Below are positions 53,183 to 62,149 of a DNA stretch of 64,000 nt, in pieces. Numbering within the stretch: the stretch's first letter is position 1; each line of letters opens with the position of its first letter. Location: NCBI RefSeq assembly GCF_900107695.1, contig NZ_FNQP01000003.1, positions 1 to 64,000 of the forward strand. Direction: 5' to 3'. The notes under the pieces are model-generated. The model did not search any database, had not been told where the DNA came from, and saw nothing but the letters and a program-made list of their open reading frames with translations. This DNA is from Thiothrix caldifontis (GTDB lineage Bacteria; Pseudomonadota; Gammaproteobacteria; Thiotrichales; Thiotrichaceae). The translations under genes were made by a program, and so were the position numbers.

Positions 53183-53764
53183 ATGGCACACGATCAGGCC
53201 GAACTCTACCCTTTGCTGGCACAAGTACAGCGGGGTGATCAACAGGCATTGGGCAATTTTTACGATGCAACCGTGGGCAGGGTGTACGCCATTGCGCTCA
53301 AAGTCACCGCGAATCCGGCGTTGGCGGAAGAGATTGTCAGCGATGTGTATTTACAAGTGTGGCGGGCAGCGGGCAGTTACAGCGCCGAACGTGCTACCCC
53401 GCTGGCATGGTTGTTGATGATGGCACACAGCCGTGCAATTGACGCGCTGCGCAAAGAGTCTGTCACCACCAAACAGCAGGTGGAATTGAGCGACGATTTC
53501 GAGGCAGCCGACCCCGATACGCCCAACCCGCTCGATTTAACCTTGGCGGTGGAAGCCGACAGTGCCTTGCAAACCGCCTTGCAATTATTGGATGCGCCGC
53601 AACGCCAATTGATTGCATTGGCGTTTTATCGGGGCTTGAGCCATCAGGAAATCGCCGCGCATACCGGCGAACCGTTAGGGACAATCAAAACACAGTTACG
53701 GCGGGCGCAAGCGATTTTACGCGCCGCCTTAGCGGATTCTTTTCCAGACAGAGGTGTGTCATGA
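53183..53764 (+). CDS. ECF-type RNA polymerase sigma factor
   Basis: 193 residues. Region 2 shows NPALAEEIVSDVYLQVWRAA and WLLMMAHSRAIDALRK; region 4 shows HQEIAAHTGEPLGTIKTQLRRAQ. There is no extra domain. The next gene overlaps by 4 bases and encodes a cupin protein of anti-sigma type (ChrR-like), so this belongs to the RpoE/ECF11-like group that answers singlet oxygen or other oxidants. A close match to its promoter (TGATCC...CGTA) was not seen. Confidence 0.93.
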   Translation: MAHDQAELYPLLAQVQRGDQQALGNFYDATVGRVYAIALKVTANPALAEEIVSDVYLQVWRAAGSYSAERATPLAWLLMMAHSRAIDALRKESVTTKQQVELSDDFEAADPDTPNPLDLTLAVEADSALQTALQLLDAPQRQLIALAFYRGLSHQEIAAHTGEPLGTIKTQLRRAQAILRAALADSFPDRGVS

Positions 53765-54240
53765 ACAGCAATGACGACAACAACGTAATGACAGACGCAT
53801 TGGACGCGGACGTGGCAGCATTATTGGCAGAACACCACGCCAGTGCGACCGTGCCAGCCGCGCTGAAGCTGCGGATGCGCACGGCTGTGCTGGAAAAAGT
53901 GGCGGCAGAAAGCGCGTGCCTGACACCGGGTTTCCAAACCATTCGGGCGGCTGAAGGGGAATGGCTACAGGCTGTTCCCGGTGCAGCAATCAAAATCTTG
54001 CACCAAAGTGCGGATTCGCCTGTGGTCACGTATTTGGCGCGGTTAGAACCGGGCTTTGAAATGCCGGGGCATCCGCACCCTTACGATGAAGAGTGTATTA
54101 TGCTCGAAGGCGAAATGTGGCTGGGGGACTTGCACCTCAAGGCGGGTGATTACCACTTTGCCGCTAAAGGTGTGTTGCATGGCAAGTTGCGGACAGAAAC
54201 CGGCGCGTTGGTGTTTCAGAAAGGTGTATTGCCGGTTTAA
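53761..54240 (+). CDS. ChrR-like cupin anti-sigma factor
   Basis: 159 residues. A helical N-terminus (about 1-60, ALDADVAALLAEH) would hold the sigma factor, and the C-terminus is a cupin (GFEMPGHPHPYDEECIMLEGEMW with two His, one Glu; then GDYHFAAKGVLHGKL) that may bind zinc. ChrR-type proteins release sigma when oxidants attack them. The zinc-binding His/Cys pattern of true ChrR N-termini is only partly present. Coupled to the sigma gene (ATGA). Confidence 0.8.
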   Translation: MNSNDDNNVMTDALDADVAALLAEHHASATVPAALKLRMRTAVLEKVAAESACLTPGFQTIRAAEGEWLQAVPGAAIKILHQSADSPVVTYLARLEPGFEMPGHPHPYDEECIMLEGEMWLGDLHLKAGDYHFAAKGVLHGKLRTETGALVFQKGVLPV

Positions 54241-54325
54241 AGTGGCATTGTGTTTGCCTATTGGCTAAGGTTTTTCACTTTTTTGGCTATGTACACGCGG
54301 AAAGGTTAGGAAGTTTTTGACCCGT

Positions 54326-54347
54326 GCCCTGAGCGTAGTCGAAGGGC
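54326..54347. repeat. Short palindromic REP-like repeat
   Basis: Arms GCCCT(GAGCG) and (GAA)GGGC with a central TAGTC form an imperfect 22-base palindrome. This is the widespread GAGCGTAGTCGAAGGG type seen in many unrelated bacterial genomes. It lies between the cupin gene and the broken NYN gene. Confidence 0.75.
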
Positions 54348-54423
54348 AGACCCGATACCTCGTGATGGGGCTGATACCGGTGCGTTCGCTGATCAGTTTC
54401 TGGGTAAGCTGGCGGTGTTTGCG

Positions 54424-54457
54424 TGCCAACTCGCGGCGGCGGATATTGCGGCGAAAA
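54424..54457 (+). repeat. 34-bp fragment resembling the start of the HIT gene
   Basis: TGCCAACTCGCGGCGGCGGATATTG-type text repeats the codons 11-22 region of the HIT-family gene at 55548-55581 with about three changes. It is embedded just after the stop of the broken NYN gene. Probably a duplicated scrap of that gene. Confidence 0.6.
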
Positions 54458-54458
54458 T

Positions 54459-55027
54459 TTACCAACTGCTTGGCTTGGTAATGGATGTTCCGGGTATCTT
54501 ATGAGGCAATTGTGCTTGTGCCATATCGTCCAACTTAAGCACTTTCACCCAATGGGATAAGGCTTTCAGTTCCTTGCAGATATGCCGATGTTCCGAGCTG
54601 GCAATCGGCGTGACCAAACCCACACGCACAGCGGGGCAATGCTGGCGAATTTCACGTCGGTTTTTTTCTCAGTCAGCGTGATAACCCTTGCCATCGTCAA
54701 TTCTGGTGCTGCCGGAATCGGTTCTGCAAGGCGCAGAATCGGAGTGCTTTTAACCAGTTTCCCTTCAAAGATAGCAATCTTTTCTGGGTGTAATTTGCGT
54801 AATGCTTGTAGGTATTGCCGTTGGCGTTGGGGGGATGCGGGATCATCGCACAACGAACCCAATACCGGCGCGGTGTAATAACGCACTTCCAGTAATTCTG
54901 TTTCTGGCAACAACAGGCGTTCTTGGAACAGCTTGAAAATATCCAGCCACTTGTAAGGTGTGTGCCGTACTATTCCGTAATACAAGTTGTAGCCGTCAAT
55001 GAAAACGATGGTTCGCAAAATATCCAT
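54459..55027 (-). pseudogene. NYN/PIN-like nuclease gene, broken by internal deletion and frameshift
   Basis: MDILRTIVFIDGYNLYYG opens a NYN (PIN-fold RNase) domain with the first catalytic Asp. The frame continues to TLTEKKTDVKFA, then goes wrong: normal proteins continue TDVxIAxxM and a second Asp. In the other frame, RQHCPAVRVGLVTPIASSEH to KLDDMAQAQLP is the real C-terminus and ends at a TAA at 54461-54459. Roughly 30-40 codons including the second acidic residue are missing. Such NYN proteins are often toxin-like or defence-linked RNases; this one is inactive. Confidence 0.8.
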
Positions 55028-55170
55028 TCTCCAGAAATGACAAAGCCGCCCGAAGGCGGCTTGCCGCCCCAAGAGCATTTGACCTAGCCAAACGGTCAAG
55101 GGGAGAGTCGTGTTTCTATGATAGGATATTGTAACCGTAACTACAATGCCCAGTTTTCCTCAGCTTAAAA

Positions 55171-55224
55171 CGCCATGTGGCTTCACTGGTTTGCACTCAC
55201 GGCTGTGGAAAGGCGGTGTATTGT
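55171..55224 (+). pseudogene. Remnant of a second HIT-family gene, internally deleted
   Basis: CGCCATGTGGCTTCACTG and the bases up to ACGGCTG copy the intact HIT gene around 55650-55683. They are followed directly by GGAAAGGCGGTGTATTG, which copies its 3' end near 55886-55900. About 200 bases between are missing. It lies on the far side of the DUF433 gene, so the HIT gene seems to have been duplicated around that gene and then degraded. Confidence 0.7.
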
Positions 55225-55233
55225 AAATAACGG

Positions 55234-55455
55234 TCAAATAGGAGAACGGAATTGGCGAGCGGCATACATTAGCACGGCACGAATATCGGCTGCTTCCAAA
55301 TAGGGGTAGTCCTCCAGAATCTCTCTGGTTTCCATGCCTTCCGCCAGCATCCCCAGCACATCTTGTACACGGATACGCAAGCCGCGAATGCAAGGGCGAC
55401 CGCCACATTTGCCTGTTTCAACCGTGATGCGGCTTAACAAATTTTCTGATGTCAT
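55234..55455 (-). CDS. DUF433-family antitoxin, partner apparently lost
   Basis: 73 residues matching DUF433 (VapB-like antitoxin of the PIN-like DUF5615 toxins): RITVETGKCGGRPCIRGLRIRV, VLGMLAEGMETREILEDYPYLEAADIRAVLMYAARQ. The toxin normally follows; here the sequence downstream is the HIT remnant, so no partner is seen. The start at 55455 (MTSEN) matches family N-termini; the longer frame begins inside the neighbour. Probably an orphan left after toxin loss. Confidence 0.85.
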   Translation of the reverse strand: MTSENLLSRITVETGKCGGRPCIRGLRIRVQDVLGMLAEGMETREILEDYPYLEAADIRAVLMYAARQFRSPI

Positions 55456-55520
55456 GTTACAACCCACTTGAGTATTGGGGTTTCCGACTTTGCTGAAACA
55501 GTAACATAAGGAGTAATCAC

Positions 55521-55907
55521 ATGACCACTGCACGATCTTGCCCGTTCTGCCAACTCGCGGCGGCGGATATTGTGGCGGGAAATGCGTTTCATGTGGTGAT
55601 CCGGGATCGTTTTCCAGTGTCGTTGGGGCATTCGCTGCTTATTCCGAAGCGTCATGTGGCTTCACTGTTTGAACTTACGGCTGAAGAATTCAACGCTTTG
55701 CATGAATTGCTGCATATCACCAAGCAGCAATTGGATACCCAACACCAGCCCGCAGGCTATAACATCGGGGTGAATGTCGGGGAAGCGGCAAGGCAGACCG
55801 TGTTTCACCTGCATGTGCATGTGATGCCGCGTTATGTGGGCGATCAGGAAGATCCGCGTGGTGGCGTGCGGTGGATTTTTCCTGAAAAGGCGGTGTATTG
55901 GGATTAG
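55521..55907 (+). CDS. HIT-family nucleotide hydrolase/transferase
   Basis: 128 residues. The HIT motif is HLHVHVMPRY (His-x-His-x-His) near residue 96. Other blocks are CPFCQLAAADIVAGNAFHVVI at the start and VSLGHSLLIPKRHVASLFEL. Such proteins hydrolyse nucleotide phosphoramidates or dinucleoside polyphosphates. Intact; fragments of a related copy lie on both sides of the DUF433 gene. Ends about 100 bases before the dnd operon. Confidence 0.9.
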   Translation: MTTARSCPFCQLAAADIVAGNAFHVVIRDRFPVSLGHSLLIPKRHVASLFELTAEEFNALHELLHITKQQLDTQHQPAGYNIGVNVGEAARQTVFHLHVHVMPRYVGDQEDPRGGVRWIFPEKAVYWD

Positions 55908-56004
55908 CTATTTATTTGAATTCACCTTGATCGAAACTGATCGCTACCCAAACCAGTGTTCTTTTGCTCTAATGACACTTTTTTCCCTGCAATGACTTGT
56001 TTTC

Positions 56005-57378
56005 ATGACCCAAACAAAACCAAAAATCATACCAACTACGCTAGATGAGAAATACTCATCTACATTGTCGTATCTGGAAAAACTCTATCTTGATGACGAA
56101 CGTCCTTGGGTTGTTGCCTTTTCTGGAGGCAAGGACTCTACATTGGTTTTGCAGTTGGTATATGAAACCGTAAATTCCTTGCAAGCTAAAGGCTGTGCAG
56201 CACTGAAGCCTGTTTACGTCCTTTCATCAGACACGCGCGTTGAGTCTCCTAATGTTGCAAAGTATGTACGTGATACGCTGAATGCCATTGATGCTAATGC
56301 GCAAGCAGGGGGGCTACCGTTTCATGTGCAACTGGTTGAGCCGACTGCGGCAGAGAGCTTTTGGGGGAAAATGATTGGGCGAGGCTATCCACCACCAACA
56401 CGACATTTTCGTTGGTGTACCAGCTACATGAAAATCAAGCCGTCACGACGGGCTATCGAGTCTATTGCCCATGTCCACGGTAGTGTCATTCTATTGTTAG
56501 GCACACGCCTTGATGAAAGTAGTGACCGCAAAAAGCGCATGTTGGCTATATCCGAGAACGAGAGCCAACTCAATCCACACCATGAGATCCCTAATGCCCT
56601 CGTTGCCAAACCCGTTGCTAACTGGACAACGGATGAAGTGTGGGAATACCTCTACACATTTAACCCACCACCTTGGGGTAAATCCCATGATGAAATGTTG
56701 GCATTATACCGCCAAGCTAATAGCAACGAATGTCCGGTTGTGCTGGACTTAAGCACTCCATCCTGTGGTGGTAGCCGCTTTGGGTGCTGGACTTGTACTG
56801 TTGTTAAAGAAGATAAATCTATGCAGGGTTTCCTGCTACATGAAACCCGTTTGGAACCTCTCTACCAATTTCGCAACTGGCTGAAGGAAATGCGTGAAAA
56901 CGAAAGTTATCGGAGTCCAGTACGGCGGAACAATCAAGTAGGGTTAGGGCCATTCAAACCTGATGCAAGAAAAATGCTCTTGAAAAAATTGCTCGAAACG
57001 GAAAGAAAAACGGGTTTTGAGCTGATTTCTGATGCAGAACTGGCATATATTCAGCAGCAGTGGATTAGTGACTTCGATTATTCAAATCAAAGTGTATCTG
57101 AACTCGTCAAACCATTTGGTCGGGAAGTCCCTGCATTGGAGAGTCTTATGCCCGTAGCTGTCAGCATAGAAAAAGACATCATTGAAAAACTGGCAATTGA
57201 AAATGACCTGCCATCTGAATTGCTTGAGTCCTTGTTGCAACTTGGTCGAGAGGCTGAGGGTGACATGGGGCGTTGGGGGGCAAAAGCTGAATTGGAACGG
57301 AAGGTAGGCGAGTTTATTACCAAAGCAACAACCCAAATTAACCAAGCCATCCCACAGGTGATGGAAAGCAACTCATGA
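56005..57378 (+). CDS. dndC: DndC, DNA phosphorothioation sulfurtransferase
   Basis: This PAPS-reductase-like ATP pyrophosphatase activates DNA for sulfur insertion in phosphorothioate modification. 457 residues: PP-loop FSGGKDST (40-46), TRHFRWCTSYMKIKPSRRA with C138, and SCGGSRFGCWTCTVV with C254, C261 and C264 (probable Fe-S ligands). The text matches DndC (TIGR03183 type) rather than CysH. First gene of a six-gene co-directional run with 4-base overlap or 0-3-base gaps. The promoter would lie in the AT-rich 97 bases upstream. Confidence 0.95.
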   Translation: MTQTKPKIIPTTLDEKYSSTLSYLEKLYLDDERPWVVAFSGGKDSTLVLQLVYETVNSLQAKGCAALKPVYVLSSDTRVESPNVAKYVRDTLNAIDANAQAGGLPFHVQLVEPTAAESFWGKMIGRGYPPPTRHFRWCTSYMKIKPSRRAIESIAHVHGSVILLLGTRLDESSDRKKRMLAISENESQLNPHHEIPNALVAKPVANWTTDEVWEYLYTFNPPPWGKSHDEMLALYRQANSNECPVVLDLSTPSCGGSRFGCWTCTVVKEDKSMQGFLLHETRLEPLYQFRNWLKEMRENESYRSPVRRNNQVGLGPFKPDARKMLLKKLLETERKTGFELISDAELAYIQQQWISDFDYSNQSVSELVKPFGREVPALESLMPVAVSIEKDIIEKLAIENDLPSELLESLLQLGREAEGDMGRWGAKAELERKVGEFITKATTQINQAIPQVMESNS

Positions 57379-59432
57379 TTATTGATCGCGTTATCATCAG
57401 CAACCTGTTCTCCTATCGGGGTCAGCAAATATTTGACCTGAGTCCTGCAACAGACACTCGGCGGAATATTGCCCTGATTCATGGGCGTAATGGCTATGGC
57501 AAGACCAGTTTCATCAATAGTGTCAAACTGCTGTTCCTAGGCACGAGTGATGCCATGCTTTCTACTGTGCAAACAGGTCGAAAATTACGCCCAAAGGATT
57601 ATATTCAAGGTGCTGGAAATGAATGGCAAGGTATCCTGAATACTGAAGCTCGCAAGGCAGAACCTGATGGAGACTTCTCCATTACATTAGAATGGACTGA
57701 GCGCGGCGAAAAAGCATCTGTGCGCCGATTTTGGCCAATACATCAAGAAAACTATACCGATAATGGTTTGCTAGAAATTACGTTCAGCGATGGTCACAGC
57801 ATTACTGATCAGGAAGATGCAGATGCATTTCTTGAAAATATTTTACCTCGCCATCTTTTACCATTTTTTATTTATGATGGGGAGCAAGTACAAACACTTG
57901 CTGAAGCTAACCGTACCCGCCAATTAGAACAAATTGAGAAAATTCTTGATATAGCAACAGTTGACCTGTTGGATGAGTATATTGGTAAAAACATTTCAAA
58001 TTGGCGACGAGAAGGTTCAGCCAGAATAGAACAGGCAGAGCTGGATAAGCTTCACGGTGAGTTGCAGATTAGTTGCGCAACCCATGAAGCACTTCAGGCA
58101 GAAGTACGGATTCTGGAAGAGCAAAATCAAGAATACACCTACAAAATTAAAAATCTTGAAAGTTATATTCAATCAAAACGTGCGTTCGCTCTACAAGAAG
58201 ATGAGACGCGATTGACAACTCAGGTAGACGAAATAAGAAAGCAGTTGGAGCAGAAAACACAACAGTTCACTGATGATTTCACCCCGATTGCGCCGGTACT
58301 ATTAGTGCCTGAATTGCTGCAATCGGCTGAACAAAGCCTTTCTCATTTAACGAAACAAACAGAAAGCCCTATTGGTAAACTGCTGTCAGAATTAAAGAAA
58401 CAACTGCCACAAAAACTATTGCATGAAGAACCTCTACCGTATCCCGATATTTATCAGGATCAGCGAAACTTCTTTCAGCAAAAACTGGCTGGTTTGCTAT
58501 CAATGTATGAAAAGCTATATGCACCAATGCCAGTGACTGAACGTTCAGGTTTGAAATTCAAGCTGGATAGCGTTCGGACGACCAAATTACTTAAACGCCT
58601 CCAGTTTTTCTTGCAAGCAGATACAGAACGTCAGCGTTTAGGACGAGAAAGTCAAAGCATCAGTGATTTAAAACGCCAACAGCGTACAATCCAGCAAAAG
58701 CTGGATGATGTCAGCAGTCTTGACCAAGACGAACAGAAAAAATTTCAGGAACACAAAGCAGAAATTGGTAAACTGCAAGCAGTGCGTGATGAAATTCTGA
58801 AAGCTATTGGTCAAAAAGAAGATGCTATTAAGCAAGCTCAACGAATGGTTGATCAAAAACAGCAAGCAGTAAAAACACAAGATACCAAACTGCGTCAACT
58901 AAGCTCTAGCCAAGAAAAATTGGAGTTGGCACAGAAACTACAAACGATTTATCGTGACTACAAGCAAGACTTAAAGAAGCGGCGGCGTGAGCAAATTGAA
59001 GAAAAGATTAATATTCGTTTTAATGCGTTGATGACATCACATCACTTGATCCACAAAATCAAAGTTGATGAAAATTTCAGTCTCTCTTATGAAAATGCAC
59101 ATGGCGAACTGGTTGGTATGGCCAATATTTCGTCTGGGATGAAGCAACTGGTTGCTCAAGCTCTGTTATGGGCGTTGAAGGATGTTTCAGGAAAAGAAGC
59201 TCCTGTCATTATTGACACACCGCTTGCGCGAATTGACCGATTACACCGTATCAACTTATTGGAACAGTATTATCCTGCATTAGGACGACAAATTATTTTA
59301 CTACCTACAGACTCTGAAATTATTGCAGAGGATTACCATCGACTTAAACAATATATCTATAGAGAATATCGCTTGGAAAATAGCCAAGATGGCGCACATA
59401 CGCAACCGATAAAAGATGAGGCTATGTATTAA
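57375..59432 (+). CDS. dndD: DndD, phosphorothioation ATPase (SMC/Rad50-like)
   Basis: 685 residues. Walker A GRNGYGKTSF lies at about 37-46 near the N-terminus. A long coiled coil (about 200-300 and 425-540) follows, then the ABC signature SSGMKQLVAQALLWALKDV and Walker B APVIIDTPLARID near 610. This is the Rad50/SMC layout of DndD, whose ATPase supports sulfur insertion. IYDGEQVQTLAEANRTRQLEQIEKILDI is a DndD hallmark. Start overlaps dndC by ATGA, implying coupling. Confidence 0.95.
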   Translation: MIIDRVIISNLFSYRGQQIFDLSPATDTRRNIALIHGRNGYGKTSFINSVKLLFLGTSDAMLSTVQTGRKLRPKDYIQGAGNEWQGILNTEARKAEPDGDFSITLEWTERGEKASVRRFWPIHQENYTDNGLLEITFSDGHSITDQEDADAFLENILPRHLLPFFIYDGEQVQTLAEANRTRQLEQIEKILDIATVDLLDEYIGKNISNWRREGSARIEQAELDKLHGELQISCATHEALQAEVRILEEQNQEYTYKIKNLESYIQSKRAFALQEDETRLTTQVDEIRKQLEQKTQQFTDDFTPIAPVLLVPELLQSAEQSLSHLTKQTESPIGKLLSELKKQLPQKLLHEEPLPYPDIYQDQRNFFQQKLAGLLSMYEKLYAPMPVTERSGLKFKLDSVRTTKLLKRLQFFLQADTERQRLGRESQSISDLKRQQRTIQQKLDDVSSLDQDEQKKFQEHKAEIGKLQAVRDEILKAIGQKEDAIKQAQRMVDQKQQAVKTQDTKLRQLSSSQEKLELAQKLQTIYRDYKQDLKKRRREQIEEKINIRFNALMTSHHLIHKIKVDENFSLSYENAHGELVGMANISSGMKQLVAQALLWALKDVSGKEAPVIIDTPLARIDRLHRINLLEQYYPALGRQIILLPTDSEIIAEDYHRLKQYIYREYRLENSQDGAHTQPIKDEAMY

Positions 59433-60920
59433 ATGGCTAAAGTAAATACAAGTCTTAATGATGAGAGAACCATTGAGCTTGTTCAACGCAAAGGTTTGTT
59501 GGCAGGTCGATATAAATGGCAAATATTGCGCTTGGCATTGGCACGCTCTCTGAAAATGACCACGCCACCGGGCGAACACTATGACTTTGGAACTAGTGAC
59601 GGCAAAGAATACTCACTGGAGCAAGTCTGTGGAGAAGGCAAGCCTGATGATGAAAATTTTACTGATCTCTATCGTCTGTTAATAAGCAACTACCATCAAC
59701 AAGATTTGTTTGCTGATGAGGAAATGTTTATCCGTTTGTTACAACGTCACATCCGGCGCGGTTTAGATGAATTTCGCACGAGTTGGCGAGAGTCACACGA
59801 TTTCCATGAGTACCTGTATCAATCCTTATTCAGCAACCTTAATACAGCAAAGCAGCAGGATAGAAATGCTGCCCCACTACCCTTACTGGAAATGCTAGAA
59901 GAAATAGGTGTTCGTGGACATATCAAGGAAACCATAGATGGATCTCGTTTAACCCGTTTTATGCTGCATCTGCCTGATGCCAATGACCTTAGCAAATTGA
60001 AGCGGAATCTGGATACATTGGCATTTTCTTTAGGCTTGCAAGAACAAGGAATTTTCACCCACGAAACCAACCAACCTAAAGTGATCGGATTGGATGTACC
60101 ACGTCCTGCCTCATCTTGGCATTCCCAAGGATTCCATGAACAAAGCCGTTGGATAGAACAAGGGAAAAGTACAACGTTCTTGCTGCCTGTTTATCCCGGT
60201 GTGGATGTCTTGGGTAAACCGTACAGTTTTGATCTGGCAAAAGCACCGCATCTGTTAGTTGCAGGCACAACGGGCAGCGGAAAAAGTGTCCTGTTGCACG
60301 CTCTCATTGCTTCACTTGTACAAAGTTGCACGCCTGCGCAACTTCAAATTTATTTGATTGACCCCAAAAGAGTTGAGTTTACGGCGTATAAGCAGTTAGC
60401 CCATCTTGCTCCTGAAGGTTTAGTGACAGATGCACCAGCCGCACTAAAGCTACTCAAAGAACTAGCGGGTGAAATGGAGCGTCGGGAACAAGTATTAGCC
60501 GATGCAGGCGTGCGGGATTTGGAAGAGGGCTTAACCAAGCAAGTCATCCAGCTTCCTTTTATTGTTGTATTTGTTGAAGAATTATCCGCTCTGTTGATGG
60601 AATCACAAGACACGGAAACCTATTTGGTACGGCTTGCGCAAAAAGCCCGCGCAACGGGTATTCACCTCGTGTTGGCTACACAACGCCCTGATGCTGACAC
60701 CTTCAGTGGCTTGCTACGCAGCAATGTTCCCAGCCGTATTGCTCTGACTGTCCGTACTGCTGCTGAATCACGCATCATTCTGGACGAAACAGGTGCGGAA
60801 AAGCTCACTGGTCGTGGTGATATGTTAATTCGTTTGGTTGGGGGCAATGTTCTGAGGCTGCATGGTGTTAATATTAATGCTGACGATATTGCCCAACTAG
60901 TCAAAATGACAAGGAAATAG
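59433..60920 (+). CDS. dndE: DndE domain fused to an FtsK/SpoIIIE-type DNA translocase
   Basis: 495 residues. Residues 1-~120 (ERTIELVQRKGLLAGRYKWQILRLALARSL, TTPPGEHYD) match DndE, the small DNA-binding subunit of phosphorothioation complexes, normally ~120 residues and alone. From about 265 to the end lies an FtsK-type motor: Walker A VAGTTGSGKSVLLHALI (~275-290), LIDPKRVEFTAYKQLAHL, Walker B FIVVFVEELSALL, and ATQRPDADTFSGLLRSNVPSR. The middle part (150-250) is unassigned. Starts directly after dndD. The fusion could couple modification to DNA movement. Confidence 0.9.
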   Translation: MAKVNTSLNDERTIELVQRKGLLAGRYKWQILRLALARSLKMTTPPGEHYDFGTSDGKEYSLEQVCGEGKPDDENFTDLYRLLISNYHQQDLFADEEMFIRLLQRHIRRGLDEFRTSWRESHDFHEYLYQSLFSNLNTAKQQDRNAAPLPLLEMLEEIGVRGHIKETIDGSRLTRFMLHLPDANDLSKLKRNLDTLAFSLGLQEQGIFTHETNQPKVIGLDVPRPASSWHSQGFHEQSRWIEQGKSTTFLLPVYPGVDVLGKPYSFDLAKAPHLLVAGTTGSGKSVLLHALIASLVQSCTPAQLQIYLIDPKRVEFTAYKQLAHLAPEGLVTDAPAALKLLKELAGEMERREQVLADAGVRDLEEGLTKQVIQLPFIVVFVEELSALLMESQDTETYLVRLAQKARATGIHLVLATQRPDADTFSGLLRSNVPSRIALTVRTAAESRIILDETGAEKLTGRGDMLIRLVGGNVLRLHGVNINADDIAQLVKMTRK

Positions 60921-60922
60921 CC

Positions 60923-62149
60923 ATGCAGATCAAACAGTTCTCACCACTCTTCCTGACGGTTGACCGCATAGGGCCGTTTCAGGAACGCTTGGAGGAGTTC
61001 GATTTCACCGATGTGAACGAAGAACCCTGTAATGTTTTCCTGTTTGCCTCCAAAAACGGACGTGGCAAGACCACCTTGCTGGAGCTGATGGTCGCTATGA
61101 TGAACATGCTGGGCAAGACCAAACTAGAAAGCTTCGGCTTCGAGCCGCTGGACTACGGCAAAGGACGTGCGCAATGGGATATTCTGGTTCGTACCCAGCG
61201 TGATGGTGTTGACAAAGTGTGGGTACTGTCACTGATCGCCGGTTTTATTGGCAATAATTTCTTAAAGGCATGGAATCAACAAGAACTCACGCGAGTTGGT
61301 GCTGGTGAGTGGTATGGCTTTGGCTTCCGACGGACAGATTCTGGTCGGATTGAGATGTTAACCACCACTAAAGAAAATCTTCCTGATAACTCATGGATAC
61401 ATGATTTTAATTCACTACTCCGCAAAGCACAGGAAAAAGACAATACAGAAACAGAACCTCATGGTTTTGAAGATGCATCACTCACTTACCCGACACTGCT
61501 TTACTTCTCGGCATACCGGAATATTCCCAAGCCCGCGAATATTGACCAACGTAGTATTGATCGCCCCAACAATTGGGGATACAAACCAACCCATACCTTT
61601 TCTACAGAAGGGCAGTTGTGGGATCAGTCATTAGATAATCTATTGGTTTGGTTGAAATGGTTGGACGAAGAACGCTTCAAAGAAGCCTTATCAATCATTA
61701 ATCAACGAGTATTTGGTGAGTCCAACAAGAAAATTACTGATGTCAACAAACGTACCTTGTTGGCTGACGTTACTGTAGATGGGCAATCACAAGCTCATCG
61801 TCTTGATCAGATGAGCAGTGGTGAGAAGAGCCTTCTGCAAATATTCTTGCGTCTTGGCATTCATATGACAGGTAACACCATTGTTTTCATTGATGAAATA
61901 GAAACTCATCTGCATACAACCTGGCGTTTCCAGCTTATGTTCGAGCTGATGAAAATGGCACAGAAGCATTATCCCGGCTTCACTTTGTTTGTTACTACGC
62001 ATACTCAGGAAGTTATGAAGGCATTTGCCCCACAATTGACAGAAAAGAATCTGGTGAAAGGTGCGTATATCCTTGAAACCGCCGAAGAAGAAGCTAAAGC
62101 ACAACGAATCATGCAGGAAATGAGGGAGCAACTCAGTGCAGAGTCTTAA
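60923..62149 (+). CDS. AAA ATPase (ABC/OLD-like, PARIS AriA-type candidate)
   Basis: 408 residues. Walker A is ASKNGRGKTTLLELM (~42-56), near the N-terminus; the signature is QMSSGEKSLLQIFLRLGI and Walker B is TIVFIDEIETHLHTTWR (~320), followed by LFVTTHTQEVMKAF. That is the layout of the AAA_15/OLD-type ATPases, including AriA of the PARIS phage-defence system. No coiled-coil insert. The next gene begins inside its last codons and encodes a TOPRIM protein, as AriB follows AriA. A separate Walker protein besides DndD and the FtsK part. Homology to AriA is inferred from layout only. Confidence 0.8.
   Translation: MQIKQFSPLFLTVDRIGPFQERLEEFDFTDVNEEPCNVFLFASKNGRGKTTLLELMVAMMNMLGKTKLESFGFEPLDYGKGRAQWDILVRTQRDGVDKVWVLSLIAGFIGNNFLKAWNQQELTRVGAGEWYGFGFRRTDSGRIEMLTTTKENLPDNSWIHDFNSLLRKAQEKDNTETEPHGFEDASLTYPTLLYFSAYRNIPKPANIDQRSIDRPNNWGYKPTHTFSTEGQLWDQSLDNLLVWLKWLDEERFKEALSIINQRVFGESNKKITDVNKRTLLADVTVDGQSQAHRLDQMSSGEKSLLQIFLRLGIHMTGNTIVFIDEIETHLHTTWRFQLMFELMKMAQKHYPGFTLFVTTHTQEVMKAFAPQLTEKNLVKGAYILETAEEEAKAQRIMQEMREQLSAES

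Noticed and set aside
54265-54465. 66-codon ORF on the minus strand behind the cupin gene
   Set aside because: It is made from the REP-like palindrome and the HIT fragment read backwards, and its translation shows no family.
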